Below the pieces are notes generated by a model. The model worked only from the letters and a program-made list of their open reading frames with translations. It had not been told where the DNA came from and did not search any database. From IMG/VR virus record IMGVR_UViG_3300045996_001341, positions 1 through 46,488 of that record: DNA of 46,488 bases. One strand, written 5' to 3'. Position numbers and translations under genes: made by a program. Positions 38,613-46,488 of this stretch are shown here, one piece after another. Positions within the stretch are counted from its first letter, which is position 1, and the number at the start of each line of letters is the position of its first letter. Source of the stretch: a virus.

Positions 38613-38643
38613 GCGCGAGTTACAACTTTTTTCTAACTCGTGC
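38613..38643. promoter_or_regulatory. Hairpin in capsid leader
   Basis: GCGCGAGTTA (38613-38622) pairs with TAACTCGTGC (38634-38643), one G-U pair, around a loop containing six T. It lies in the 97-base gap between scaffold and capsid genes, so it may be an mRNA stabiliser, processing site or attenuator. Confidence 0.55.
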
Positions 38644-38701
38644 GTGTAAGTGATAACATGAAAGTGTAACCGCTTGTCGGTTGAGACTTTTTGGAGGCTG
38701 C

Positions 38702-39691
38702 ATGGCATACTCTCCTGCCGGTAATCTTACTAGCACTGCAACGCTGACTCATCTTGCGTCGGTGTTTTATGAGCGGGCTGCTCTTACGCCGCTCCGCAAG
38801 GTGTTCATGTTCTGGAATCTGGTGGATAACCGGACGCTGCCGAAGCGCAACGGCAAAACGGTTCAGTTCTACCGCTACTCTCAGCTTGGTGCCAACACCA
38901 CGGCAGCCACCGAGGGCGCGGTCGGTACCTCTCTCGAACTGACCAGCACCACGCTGTCTGCCACGGTGGCCCAGTATGCTGACTTCATCAGCTTCTCGGA
39001 CCTCCTGGTTGACACCGCAATCGACAACGACATCATCGCCGTCGGTGCCGACCAGCTTGGCTATCGGGCCGGTCTGACGTGCGACACGATCCTCCGGAAC
39101 GAGTTCGACTCTGTGGCGGCCTCGATTGACGTGACGCCCCTGGGCGACTACTTCTCGGGTGCCGACCTGGCCAACATTCGCCACAGAATGGCAGGCCTCG
39201 ACATCATGGGGATGAACGGCGGCGACACCTTCCCGACCGTGGCGCACCCGTATGTCACCTACGACCTGATCCACGATCCCAACGTGGGCGGATTTGTGGA
39301 TGTGAACAAGCAGCCTGGCGCGGCTGGTCAGTCGAAACTCCAGTCGGTTCAGGGTCGCGGGCTCCTGCTGCGGTTCAACAACTGCGAGGTGTACGAATCG
39401 ACCAACTGCACCGTGGTCGCCGGTTCGCCCAACAAGTACCGGACCTACTTCGCCGGTCAGGAGGGCATCGCGGCTATCGATCTGGCCGGTCGCGGCCCGA
39501 CCCGGTCCAAGGACCAGAACCGGCAGAAGTTCAACATCCACGTCATTCGCGAAGAGAAGCCTTCCATCGCGAACCCCGAAGGTAAGATCCGGGGCGCGGT
39601 ATCTTACAACTTCGTCTGGGTGACCAAGATCCTCGATACGAACCCTTACCGGATTCGCAAGATCGACTTCCCCAGTTCTCTCGGCCTCTAA
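38702..39691 (+). CDS. Major capsid protein, N4-gp56 family type
   Basis: A 329-residue protein from ATG at 38702, five bases after GGAGG; an earlier in-frame TTG is rejected. The pattern LPKRNGKTVQFYRYSQL, ATEGAVGTSLELTSTTLSATVAQYADFISFSDLL and LGYRAGLTCDTILRN matches N4-gp56-type capsid proteins with an HK97-like fold. It forms the icosahedral shell and is followed by a strong terminator, consistent with high expression. Confidence 0.88.
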   Translation: MAYSPAGNLTSTATLTHLASVFYERAALTPLRKVFMFWNLVDNRTLPKRNGKTVQFYRYSQLGANTTAATEGAVGTSLELTSTTLSATVAQYADFISFSDLLVDTAIDNDIIAVGADQLGYRAGLTCDTILRNEFDSVAASIDVTPLGDYFSGADLANIRHRMAGLDIMGMNGGDTFPTVAHPYVTYDLIHDPNVGGFVDVNKQPGAAGQSKLQSVQGRGLLLRFNNCEVYESTNCTVVAGSPNKYRTYFAGQEGIAAIDLAGRGPTRSKDQNRQKFNIHVIREEKPSIANPEGKIRGAVSYNFVWVTKILDTNPYRIRKIDFPSSLGL

Positions 39692-39718
39692 GTCTGTCTC
39701 CTGTCTCCCTTCCTCAAA

Positions 39719-39742
39719 GGCCCGGTAAAACGGGCCTTTTTT
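39719..39742 (+). terminator. Rho-independent terminator after capsid gene
   Basis: GGCCCG (39719-39724), loop GTAAAA, CGGGCC (39731-39736), then six T. It should end or reduce transcription after the capsid gene and leave the lysis/tail genes under the next promoter. Confidence 0.9.
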
Positions 39743-39765
39743 GTTTGTCTCCCTACTAACTCAGT

Positions 39766-39771
39766 TACAAT
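39766..39771 (+). promoter_or_regulatory. Candidate -10 (TACAAT) before the lysis/tail genes
   Basis: TTACAAT is followed by GGGAGTTAGT, like the site at 26297. ACTAACTC and GAGTTAGT flank it as an inverted repeat. TTGTTT at 39741-39746 could be a weak -35 with a long spacer. Confidence 0.45.
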
Positions 39772-39788
39772 TGAAATAGGGAGTTAGT

Positions 39789-40166
39789 GTGAAGGCTCAA
39801 CTTACCACTGCTGCGCCGATAACCTGGTCCGACGGCGAATTATTCAACGGCTACATTCTGTTGATCCTGTCGCCGCCGACCGGCGCGGGAGCCCCCTTTG
39901 TCCTCTCGGGCACAGGGATGGCAATTGCGGTGCCGCTTCGTTTCTTTGTCAGGATCGTGGATGGTGTCATCCAGTCCCAGGACAAGATCTGGCGCACCGA
40001 CAGCCTTCAGCCGCCCGGGGCGAGATACTCGTGCTTCTGGTACGCCTGGACGACCTCGCTGCTGGCCAGTGAGCCGACACTCTTTGCGGTCGAAGCGGAC
40101 GAGTACACGATAACGCCGCCGACACTCACGGCACTCACTCCCGAAGTTACGGAGCCGACCCCATGA
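39789..40166 (+). CDS. Small beta-rich virion or fibre-base protein
   Basis: A 125-residue protein from GTG at 39789, overlapping the holin by four bases. Strand-rich and Thr/Pro-rich (TWSDGELFNGYILLILSPP), without signal peptide. It resembles N-terminal domains of virion proteins; exact role unknown. Confidence 0.6.
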   Translation: MKAQLTTAAPITWSDGELFNGYILLILSPPTGAGAPFVLSGTGMAIAVPLRFFVRIVDGVIQSQDKIWRTDSLQPPGARYSCFWYAWTTSLLASEPTLFAVEADEYTITPPTLTALTPEVTEPTP

Positions 40167-40531
40167 AGGACAAGTTCACAGCCTTTGTTGCGGCGGCGGC
40201 AGCCGGTTGGGCAGCCGTCCCGGTGCTCTTGCAGGCACTCATCTTTCTGACGATCATCGACGTGGCCACCGGCTACATGAAAGCGATTATCAAGAAGGAT
40301 CTGGCCTCAGACGCGGCCCGCAAGGGCATGGTCAAGAAGGCGATGAACTTCTTTCTCGTCGGCACCGGATGGGTGGCGCACAACCTCATGGGGGTCCCGG
40401 TGCCGCTCGACCAAATCCTGGCGGGCTATCTGTGCTCCATCGAGATCATCTCGATCATGGAGAACTTTGACGACGCTGGAATAAAGATGCCGCAGGTAGT
40501 AAGAGACATTTTGAGGAAACGGGTGACATGA
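40163..40531 (+). CDS. Holin (Phage_holin_4_1 type)
   Basis: A 122-residue membrane protein. Hydrophobic segments (residues 4-37 and about 64-95) and the pattern LTIIDVATGYMKAIIKKDLAS...RKGMVKKAMNF...EIISIMENFDDAGIKMP match this holin family. It would open the inner membrane at the end of infection so that the lysozyme can reach the wall. It overlaps both neighbours by four bases. Confidence 0.88.
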   Translation: MKDKFTAFVAAAAAGWAAVPVLLQALIFLTIIDVATGYMKAIIKKDLASDAARKGMVKKAMNFFLVGTGWVAHNLMGVPVPLDQILAGYLCSIEIISIMENFDDAGIKMPQVVRDILRKRVT

Positions 40532-41103
40532 GAAAGAGTTCGTATATTGATTCGGAGTTACGGCAGCATAACAGGAAGATCGGGCAGCAGTTACAAAACC
40601 GGGCCATGTTGGCAGAGACGGCCCAGTATGAAGCCCGGCATGCCAGCCTTGTGGCGTCGAAAGATACCTCGGTCGCTAACGAGGATCGGCAGAAGGGCCG
40701 GGTATTTACGGCCACCGGATTTATGAGGAAGCTGCGGAAGCTGAACCGGGATTTGGTCCTGGTCCCGCACCCGCACCAGGAAGGGATTGGGAATCTGTAT
40801 CTCGAAGTCGGAGATCAGCGGGTTCATCTGTTCCCTTGCCAGTCGGACTGGATGCCTGAGTGGTCGGTGATGGGCCGGGGCGAGGTCCGGCGGCCAGATG
40901 ACATAGCCCGACCGGAAGGCTTCTGGAGCAAGATCCCGGTGCCGTGGCGCGAGGTCAGGCGCGGCTGGCGCACAGTTCTGGCCCGCTTGGTCCAGAAGAG
41001 ACTGGTAAGCCTCGAAGCCGCAGAGCGCGAGTTTGGAGCCCCGACCGACAGAGAGTCGTGGGCACTGTTGACAGGGAAGCAGACCGGCACACCGGTCATC
41101 TGA
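40528..41103 (+). CDS. Hypothetical basic protein
   Basis: A 191-residue basic protein linked to the holin by an ATGA overlap. Charged helices are followed by a Trp/Pro-rich middle (FPCQSDWMPEWSVMGRG). No lysis motif or signal peptide; possibly a head or packaging accessory. No family recognised. Confidence 0.65.
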   Translation: MRKSSYIDSELRQHNRKIGQQLQNRAMLAETAQYEARHASLVASKDTSVANEDRQKGRVFTATGFMRKLRKLNRDLVLVPHPHQEGIGNLYLEVGDQRVHLFPCQSDWMPEWSVMGRGEVRRPDDIARPEGFWSKIPVPWREVRRGWRTVLARLVQKRLVSLEAAEREFGAPTDRESWALLTGKQTGTPVI

Positions 41104-41113
41104 AGGAGACACG

Positions 41114-41536
41114 ATGGCACAGAACAACAGAAAGCTGGAAGGTTCGGCAACCGTAGGCGAGGGAGCGCTGCCAATTCTGGCGGCGGCGGCCCTGCAAAGC
41201 GCTGGCGCGACCGACGACAATCTCAAGGCTCTTATCAACGAGCTACTGAGCGATGCGGTCGAGAAACGGCGCAAGGAGAAGCAGCGACAGGAACGGCTGG
41301 CAGAGCAGGCCGTCCGCTCTATCGCGGAGCACGCGGCGATCAAGGAAGCCGCCAAGAGTCGTTGCAGCCACCGCAAGCAGGACGGCTCGACCCGGCTGGC
41401 CGGACAGCGCTTGTCCAACGGCCAGGAGGTCTTTGTTTGCCAGTTCTGTCAGAGCGAGTTTCACAACCCGCCAGCGTCTGGGCAGTCACCAATACCGCCC
41501 GGGCTCAGGCCGCCCCAGGACGAGATCGGAGGATAA
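41114..41536 (+). CDS. Small charged protein with zinc-binding C-terminus
   Basis: A 140-residue protein after GGAG. A helical charged middle (VEKRRKEKQRQERLAEQ) is followed by CSHRK and VCQFCQSEFH, a CxxC...H pattern that could bind zinc. The next gene starts directly after it. Confidence 0.6.
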   Translation: MAQNNRKLEGSATVGEGALPILAAAALQSAGATDDNLKALINELLSDAVEKRRKEKQRQERLAEQAVRSIAEHAAIKEAAKSRCSHRKQDGSTRLAGQRLSNGQEVFVCQFCQSEFHNPPASGQSPIPPGLRPPQDEIGG

Positions 41537-42220
41537 GTGCCGACGCCGCAGCAAGCCCTCGACTACGCCAAGAGGTTCATCGGGAACATCCCGGTGGACG
41601 ACAGCGCGATGAACGTGCGCATTCTCGACAGCGCACATAAGCGCTTGTGGATGCGTGCGCCCTGGCGTTGGACCGTAGGGATGCTCGAACCGGCGGCCAT
41701 GGTGAACGGGCAACAGGAAATCAATCTTGTTGCCACGGCTGCCGATTTGTCGTATCTGCTGCACGCTCGTGTCGTTAATACGGACAATCCGCACGATCTT
41801 CAAGTTGTGTCGCATATTCCAGAGAATTATGGACTAATCTCTGGGCGACCGTCGCAGATTGCGTTTGTCTCCGGGACGCCACAGAAGCTGCGTCTGTCGC
41901 CATCGCCGTCTGGCTATACGACACTCCCGACTATCTTTTCGGCATATAAGCGCACCGCTACCGAACTGACCAGCGGGAATATCGGTAGTTCGTATTCGAC
42001 TCTTGCTGGCGTTCCCGATGACTGGTTCTGGGTCTACGAGGAGATGGTGCTGTTGAGGGCGTTGCAGTTTGTGAACTCGCCCCGGGCCGGTTCGGTGACC
42101 GTCAACGGCAACCAGGCTCAGTACACCGGCCAGATGGGCGTGGTCGAGGCCGCCATTCAGGAAATGCTGGCGCACGAGAAGAAGTTCTTCGATTCGTTGG
42201 GAGGTCCGGTCAATGGCTAA
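41537..42220 (+). CDS. Head-tail adaptor-like protein A
   Basis: A 227-residue protein from GTG at 41537. An N-terminal helix pair (MNVRILDSAHKRLWMRAPWRW) is followed by a beta-rich core and a C-terminal helical region (WVYEEMVLLRALQFV). Size, order and layout match podovirus head-completion/adaptor proteins that join portal and nozzle. It has the same layout as the following gene. Confidence 0.65.
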   Translation: MPTPQQALDYAKRFIGNIPVDDSAMNVRILDSAHKRLWMRAPWRWTVGMLEPAAMVNGQQEINLVATAADLSYLLHARVVNTDNPHDLQVVSHIPENYGLISGRPSQIAFVSGTPQKLRLSPSPSGYTTLPTIFSAYKRTATELTSGNIGSSYSTLAGVPDDWFWVYEEMVLLRALQFVNSPRAGSVTVNGNQAQYTGQMGVVEAAIQEMLAHEKKFFDSLGGPVNG

Positions 42221-42866
42221 GACGATGACGCCCGGGATGGCGCTGGACCTGTTTGCCGTCCGCGCCCCCAGAATCCTGACCGATGGTTGGGGTGCCAGGT
42301 TTTGTGACTCGGCACATGGTGACATCTGGGAGCGGTATCCGTGGCCAGAGACTCTGGCCGGCTTGACTCCGTTCTATCTCGTGTATGACTTGCAGGGGTA
42401 CGGGGCACCAACTATCTCAATCCCGAGTGACTTTGACTATCTGCATGAGGCCTACCTGGCCAACAGCAATCGTCAAATCCGGGAGTTGAAGGTCCAGCGG
42501 CATCTGCCCACCACTGACATGTCTGGCTTCCCGACGACCATCATGTACAAGGAAGGTCAGTTTCTGCTCCACCCACGGTCGTCAGTGAGTCAGCCGGACT
42601 GGTGGGTCGGCGGAACTTACAAGAAGACCCCGACCAAGATCACCAACGCGAACCTGAACTCGTACACGCTGCCGTGGGAAGACAAGCACTTCGATGTCTT
42701 CCGGCAGGGGGTCGAGTGGCGCGTAAAGCAGTACCTGGGAGATCGCGACTGGATGGCCAGCAGGCAACTGTTTGAGCTTCTCCTGGAAGACATGGCGGTC
42801 GGAGAGGGGCTGGCGGCGGGACCGTATGTTGTCTCACCCAGCGAGAGTTTGGAACTCGGAGGTTGA
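42213..42866 (+). CDS. Head-tail adaptor-like protein B
   Basis: A 217-residue protein with layout close to the gene before it: SAHGDIWERYPW near the start, a beta-rich middle and a helical end (FRQGVEWRVKQYLGDRDWM). Probably a duplicated adaptor or a partner in a two-part adaptor ring. Overlap of eight bases with protein A. Confidence 0.65.
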   Translation: MAKTMTPGMALDLFAVRAPRILTDGWGARFCDSAHGDIWERYPWPETLAGLTPFYLVYDLQGYGAPTISIPSDFDYLHEAYLANSNRQIRELKVQRHLPTTDMSGFPTTIMYKEGQFLLHPRSSVSQPDWWVGGTYKKTPTKITNANLNSYTLPWEDKHFDVFRQGVEWRVKQYLGDRDWMASRQLFELLLEDMAVGEGLAAGPYVVSPSESLELGG

Positions 42867-42869
42867 TTG

Positions 42870-43397
42870 ATGAACGGACTTGCAGAACTGATCGCGAAGC
42901 TGTCCGGCAACACGCGCCAGAACGTCGAGCGGGCACGCCAAACGGACTTCTCGAATGCGCCGGTAATGATGGGCGATGCGTCCAATCCTGCTGTTCATGC
43001 CATGCTGCGCCAGTTGCTGACTAAGAGCGGTTTGAAGGGCGTTCTGAAGATGAACGCGACCGAGATGAAGGGGCTCGATAAGACGATGCCAACGATGGCC
43101 GACCCGGAGGTTACCGGGCTGGTTGACATGGCGCAGAAGTTTCCGGCGCAGGCGGCAGGTCGAACGTACAACGCACTTCGGGGGCTGCCCGGGGCCGACC
43201 ATCTTCCCACCGGCGCGGCAGCGGCGACCGGCCAGGCAACCGGCCAGGTGTCGCTCAAGCAGTTGATTGACGGGATGGTCGAGAACGTGAACCGCACCGG
43301 AGCCAGCGGGCAGAAGCTGATGAACCCCCGGGCGCAGGCCAAAGAGCTTGATGCCCTGGTTGAATTCATGACCCAGTTCGCAAAGAAGTCGAAGTAA
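42870..43397 (+). CDS. Hypothetical helical structural protein
   Basis: A 175-residue protein from ATG at 42870, seven bases after GGAGG. Mostly helical, Met/Ala/Gly-rich (MNATEMKGLDKTMPTMADPEV). Between adaptors and nozzle, so possibly a head-tail joining factor. No family recognised. The stop overlaps the next ATG. Confidence 0.65.
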   Translation: MNGLAELIAKLSGNTRQNVERARQTDFSNAPVMMGDASNPAVHAMLRQLLTKSGLKGVLKMNATEMKGLDKTMPTMADPEVTGLVDMAQKFPAQAAGRTYNALRGLPGADHLPTGAAAATGQATGQVSLKQLIDGMVENVNRTGASGQKLMNPRAQAKELDALVEFMTQFAKKSK

Positions 43398-45505
43398 TGG
43401 CAGACTCGTCCCAGTTTGATGTCCTGTGGCTCGATAACCTGACTCTCGGGTACGATGTTCAGACCAAAGAACTCTCTGACCGGCCCCGGATCGTGTCCGG
43501 CAACGACACCATCATCTCGTCTCGCGGAACGATTGACTCGCGGCCCGGGCTGTCGGTACCAGACAACCTGGCGGCAGCGACATCGATCTACAGAATCGAC
43601 CGGCTGTTCGAGTACCGGATCAACCACCAGGGCGAACAGCGGACATATCTCCTGGCCAGTATGTGGGACGGGACTTACTGGACGTTCTACTTCAACCTCC
43701 CCGGAGACACCTCGATTAACAACTGGGACCAGGGGTGGCATAATCACACGACCTTTCTGAACGCAAACACGCTCGGGCCTCATGTGTCGCTCTTCCCGCA
43801 CGAGTTTCTGGTGGCCAGAGACTTGGCCTTTGTACGGGCGGTGCCCGACCCGGCTGTCTCTCTCATTGGCACGTTTGTGTTCGACGGCTGGCCCTCGTTC
43901 TCCAGCGATACGCCGGTGTGGAGCCAGTGGGGGATTCCGGTCCCGTCGACTAATGCAATAGTCAATATGACCGGCGCGGCAGCCAGCGGTTCGACCTATA
44001 CCACTCTGCATGGCTGGAAGTACTGCTACGCCGTCGTGAATTACCTCGGGCATGTCTCGTGCCGTGGGCCGCTGATTGACGTCTATGCCCAGCAGACAAC
44101 CGGAGCTATCACAACGGTTGTCCCTCGGTACTTTGTGCTGGACCGACCGACTGACTTCATGACCATCGGCGGGACCGGTATCTCGGACACACTCTATATC
44201 TATCGGACCACGGACGGCGGCGGCAACTTCTGCAAGGTGGGCACGCTGGCAACAGGTGCCGGTGTCGCCCCGTTTTTGTTCGAGGACGAAAACAGCGGCG
44301 TGCTGACCTTTCCAAGCCCCCTCACCGACTTCGAGCTTGACCTTCGGGACATCGCGCCCGACCGGACGATCAACCATCCGCCCCCAACTGTCTCCTGGGG
44401 GAAGACTCCGTTTGTCGATGACGTCGAGCACTCTTCCACGATGGCTTACTTTGCCCGCCGGATCTTCTATGCCATCGGGAATACGATCTGGTTCTCGGGC
44501 CAGGAGGAGATCTACAACGGCATCCCTGAGATGTGCTTCCCGAATGCGTATGGCCTCGGTGGCAACAAGTGGATCGTGGACGAGAACATTGTGGCGTTCA
44601 AGGCCGTCTCGGATGTCTGCTATGCATTCGGCGTCAACAGCCTGTATTTCATTCGGGGCGAAGACCGGGCCAACCTGCGCATTGCTGGCCCGCTGAAGAA
44701 CTTCGGTATGTCGCCGGACCACCCGTGGGCCGTGACAGCTTTGCGCGATGTCGTTTTTTACATGACGAATAACTACGACATTGCGGCCATTCTGCCGGGG
44801 GAGCAGCCCCGGGTCATCAGTGAGCCGCTCGGGAGCGAGTTTCGGGATTTGGTGACCTCGTCAGCAGACAAAAAGGTAGAGATTGTCCCGATGGTAAAGC
44901 ACGGGTACGAGTGGCTGATTGTGGCCGTACACGATCACAATAACTCATACCTGTCGCGTCAGTATGTCTACGACCTCAAACGGGGCATCTGGTTCACGCC
45001 CTGGACGATGCCGATAACGGCCATCACGGTGGCCCATATACCAGAACCAGAAGTAGTGGTTGCGATCCCGGGTGCCAATCCCTTTGTCGGTGTGTACAAG
45101 GTAGCCGTGATCGACTTCGACGCCGTCGATGATTCCGGAGGGTACACGTTTACTCCCTCGTTCGCTACCAACCTGGTCAGCAACCCGTACGGGAACCATC
45201 TGAACGCCTTGCGGGCCCCCGGGCACAACCCGATTGTGTCTTATGCGCTGGCAGAGCGGACCAAGTTCTCGCCGGACAGCGAACCGACGGTCCAGTACCG
45301 GCTGGACGAGTTCTCGGGCGCGTGGACCTCAGTCTCGCCTTCGACGACGCCACCGTACCGAACCCAGAGCACATCGCACGGCGACAACTGGTACCCGATT
45401 CAGAAAGTCTGCCGACGGGTTCAGGTGCAGGTTACCGGCACAGCAGGCAGAAAGCTGTCCATCCAAAACCTCGGGTTTGTGTTCATGCCAGAACTGGGGG
45501 CCTGA
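43397..45505 (+). CDS. Tail nozzle-like protein
   Basis: A 702-residue beta-rich protein, opening MADSSQFDVLWLDNLTLGYD with repeated strand pairs and many aromatic residues, as in beta-propeller tail nozzles of podoviruses (P22 gp10/T7 gp12 type). It lies straight after the adaptors. It would form the distal tube through which DNA leaves. Assigned from size, order and fold impression. Confidence 0.65.
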   Translation: MADSSQFDVLWLDNLTLGYDVQTKELSDRPRIVSGNDTIISSRGTIDSRPGLSVPDNLAAATSIYRIDRLFEYRINHQGEQRTYLLASMWDGTYWTFYFNLPGDTSINNWDQGWHNHTTFLNANTLGPHVSLFPHEFLVARDLAFVRAVPDPAVSLIGTFVFDGWPSFSSDTPVWSQWGIPVPSTNAIVNMTGAAASGSTYTTLHGWKYCYAVVNYLGHVSCRGPLIDVYAQQTTGAITTVVPRYFVLDRPTDFMTIGGTGISDTLYIYRTTDGGGNFCKVGTLATGAGVAPFLFEDENSGVLTFPSPLTDFELDLRDIAPDRTINHPPPTVSWGKTPFVDDVEHSSTMAYFARRIFYAIGNTIWFSGQEEIYNGIPEMCFPNAYGLGGNKWIVDENIVAFKAVSDVCYAFGVNSLYFIRGEDRANLRIAGPLKNFGMSPDHPWAVTALRDVVFYMTNNYDIAAILPGEQPRVISEPLGSEFRDLVTSSADKKVEIVPMVKHGYEWLIVAVHDHNNSYLSRQYVYDLKRGIWFTPWTMPITAITVAHIPEPEVVVAIPGANPFVGVYKVAVIDFDAVDDSGGYTFTPSFATNLVSNPYGNHLNALRAPGHNPIVSYALAERTKFSPDSEPTVQYRLDEFSGAWTSVSPSTTPPYRTQSTSHGDNWYPIQKVCRRVQVQVTGTAGRKLSIQNLGFVFMPELGA

Positions 45506-45897
45506 TGAAGAACGAAGACCGTATCCGCCGGGGCGAACAGCAGTCGCGAACTGGTTCGCTCTGGAACTTTATCGGGGCGCAGTTTGATAGCCGCATTCCG
45601 GTGCCGACCAGTGTCAAGGCCTCGACCTCGTTTAACACAACCTCGCGCCAGAACCGGGTGACGGTGACCTGGGTCGAAGAATACGATCCAATGCTGGACT
45701 ACTACGACATCTGGGTCCGGCTGCCGTCCGGCGATCTGATCATGGCGCATACGGCCAAGGGGTCGCCCGCAGTCTGGGACATGGGGTCGACTGAGTCACT
45801 CGGGGCAGCCGTGGCATATGTCCAGCCGGTTACAAGGAACGGATTGAGACTGGACCTGGACCGGTGCCCCAGTGCCCCGTTTCTTTTGCAGATTTAA
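45505..45897 (+). CDS. Small beta-rich tail protein
   Basis: A 130-residue protein in a TGATG overlap with the nozzle-like gene. Segments such as NRVTVTWVEEYDPMLDYYDIWVRL suggest an FN3-like sandwich. Possibly a tail accessory; no family certain. Confidence 0.6.
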   Translation: MKNEDRIRRGEQQSRTGSLWNFIGAQFDSRIPVPTSVKASTSFNTTSRQNRVTVTWVEEYDPMLDYYDIWVRLPSGDLIMAHTAKGSPAVWDMGSTESLGAAVAYVQPVTRNGLRLDLDRCPSAPFLLQI

Positions 45898-45909
45898 GGA
45901 AGGTGCGAT

Positions 45910-46236
45910 ATGGAACAAGCCGAAGAGCGAATCAAAGAAATTCTGGCTGCCGGTGTGACCCAAGAGCAGATTGTGAAGCTGATCCAGAAGGTCCAGAAAG
46001 AGGTCGAGTTAGAAGAGTGCCTGACTGAGATCAAGGCCATTGTCGCCAAGCCGGACTACTGGGACGAGTTGCGGGTGTACGTGATGGAGGACCATGGGCA
46101 CGTCTGGCGGCAGGTTGCCCCGATGCTGCTGGGCGAGTTCGAGACGGCCCAGGGCCGAGAGTTGCTGCCGATCCTCCTGTTATTCGCCAAGTTAGGTTAC
46201 GAACTTAGTAAGCGCAGTAAGTTCAACAGTTTCTAA
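45910..46236 (+). CDS. Hypothetical small helical protein
   Basis: A 108-residue protein (MEQAEERIKEILAAGVTQEQIVKLIQ...) with AAGG upstream: two amphipathic helices followed by WDELRVYVMEDHGHVWRQ and a Leu-rich end. Last gene before the junction-spanning virion gene. No family recognised. Confidence 0.65.
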   Translation: MEQAEERIKEILAAGVTQEQIVKLIQKVQKEVELEECLTEIKAIVAKPDYWDELRVYVMEDHGHVWRQVAPMLLGEFETAQGRELLPILLLFAKLGYELSKRSKFNSF

Positions 46237-46264
46237 CTGATAAAATAGTAACAGAGGTCCACCT
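46219..46264 (+). promoter_or_regulatory. Leader with inverted repeat before the junction gene
   Basis: CAGTT-TCT-AACTG is a five-base inverted repeat at about 46225-46237, followed by TAAAAT and AGAGG before the ATG at 46265. It could be a promoter or operator for the internal-protein genes. Confidence 0.3.
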
Positions 46265-46488
46265 ATGCCCAGCAGCAGCGTGAAAGAGGGTCGCTCCCAG
46301 GCGGCCCAGATGCGCGATTACATCCAGTTGTTCCTGTCTCTCACGCAGAACATGGGCGGCGAGGCGCGGCAAGAGATCATGAATGCCTTGGGCGCGGCAG
46401 GCCTGGGCCAGTTTCAGGAACTGATCGGTTTCTCGCAGGACTTCCGGGGGCAGTTGTCGAACATCTTTCGCGGGCTGGACCGGACCAA
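46265..46488 (+). CDS. Internal virion/ejection protein candidate, 5' part (true start)
   Basis: The ATG at 46265 follows a modest AGAGG ribosome site at about 46253. It opens a frame that passes without a stop through the 127-bp overlap and continues at base 1, adding 38 residues (beginning MPSSSVKEGR) to the piece seen at the window start. The combined protein is 617 residues and ends at 1757. The added segment is polar then amphipathic and contains no signal peptide. The leader at 46210-46260 carries a small inverted repeat and an A+T-rich stretch that could be a promoter. Confidence 0.9.
   Translation, partial: MPSSSVKEGRSQAAQMRDYIQLFLSLTQNMGGEARQEIMNALGAAGLGQFQELIGFSQDFRGQLSNIFRGLDRT
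46362..46488. repeat. Right copy of 127-bp terminal repeat
   Basis: Exact copy of bases 1-127. Joining the copies restores one uninterrupted gene running from 46265 to 1757. A length of exactly 127 matches a common maximum assembler k-mer, which favours an assembly overlap. Confidence 0.97.

Noticed and set aside
42995-44722. 575-residue minus-strand ORF
   Set aside because: Shadow of the nozzle-like gene in the G+C-rich late operon; Arg/Pro/Val-rich with no homology pattern.
1-46488. CRISPR array or transposable element
   Set aside because: No regularly spaced direct repeats with unique spacers and no transposase or terminal inverted repeats were seen.

Overview
The window is a complete temperate podovirus-like phage genome, opened at an arbitrary point. 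Bases 1-127 recur exactly at 46362-46488, so the sequence closes into a circle of 46361 bp, and one virion-protein gene (46265 through 1757) crosses the junction. The short-tail type is inferred from a portal, a scaffold-like protein, an N4-gp56-type capsid protein, two adaptor-like proteins, a large nozzle-like protein and three internal-protein candidates, with no tape measure, sheath or tail tube. The host is unknown. Solibacter-like signal peptides, a cohesin/dockerin-like protein and the integrase style hint at Acidobacteriota; this is inference only.

Layout. (1) 26390 -> 46361 -> 4936, plus strand, late operon: small virion proteins, a secreted cohesin/dockerin-like protein, beta-helix and fibre proteins, large terminase, portal, scaffold, capsid, terminator, holin, adaptors, nozzle, internal proteins. 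(2) 21235 -> 4933, minus strand, a tightly overlapping early operon: small genes, RecB/Cas4-like nuclease, Sak4-like ATPase, an SSB-position protein, HD hydrolase, Fe-S uracil-DNA-glycosylase-like protein, P-loop protein, T4-type lysozyme, tyrosine integrase, exported protein, ECF sigma factor; then a terminator and attP; then family A DNA polymerase, YprB-like exonuclease, dATP/dGTP diphosphohydrolase-like protein and RepA-like ATPase. (3) 22025-25804, plus strand, an accessory block of small, mostly unknown genes. (4) Two control regions: 21236-22024, between the divergent blocks, with several families of short repeats; and 25805-26389, ahead of the late operon, with palindromes and a promoter-like site.

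How it works together. The integrase would insert the phage at a host tRNA-Arg(UCU) gene whose 3' half is carried at 10136-10184, flanked by repeated arm-type-like sites. Replication would use PolA, the RepA-like ATPase, the Sak4-like ATPase and several nucleases. Packaging uses the terminase and portal. Lysis uses a holin (late operon) and a lysozyme (early operon). No CI-like repressor, primase or definite small terminase was recognised. The oddest features are a tail-fibre-like and a tailspike-like protein with N-terminal Sec signal peptides beside a secreted cohesin/dockerin-like protein, an integrase lacking the usual first catalytic Arg, a polymerase with unusual active-site residues, a permuted-looking nuclease, and the repeat-rich switch region.
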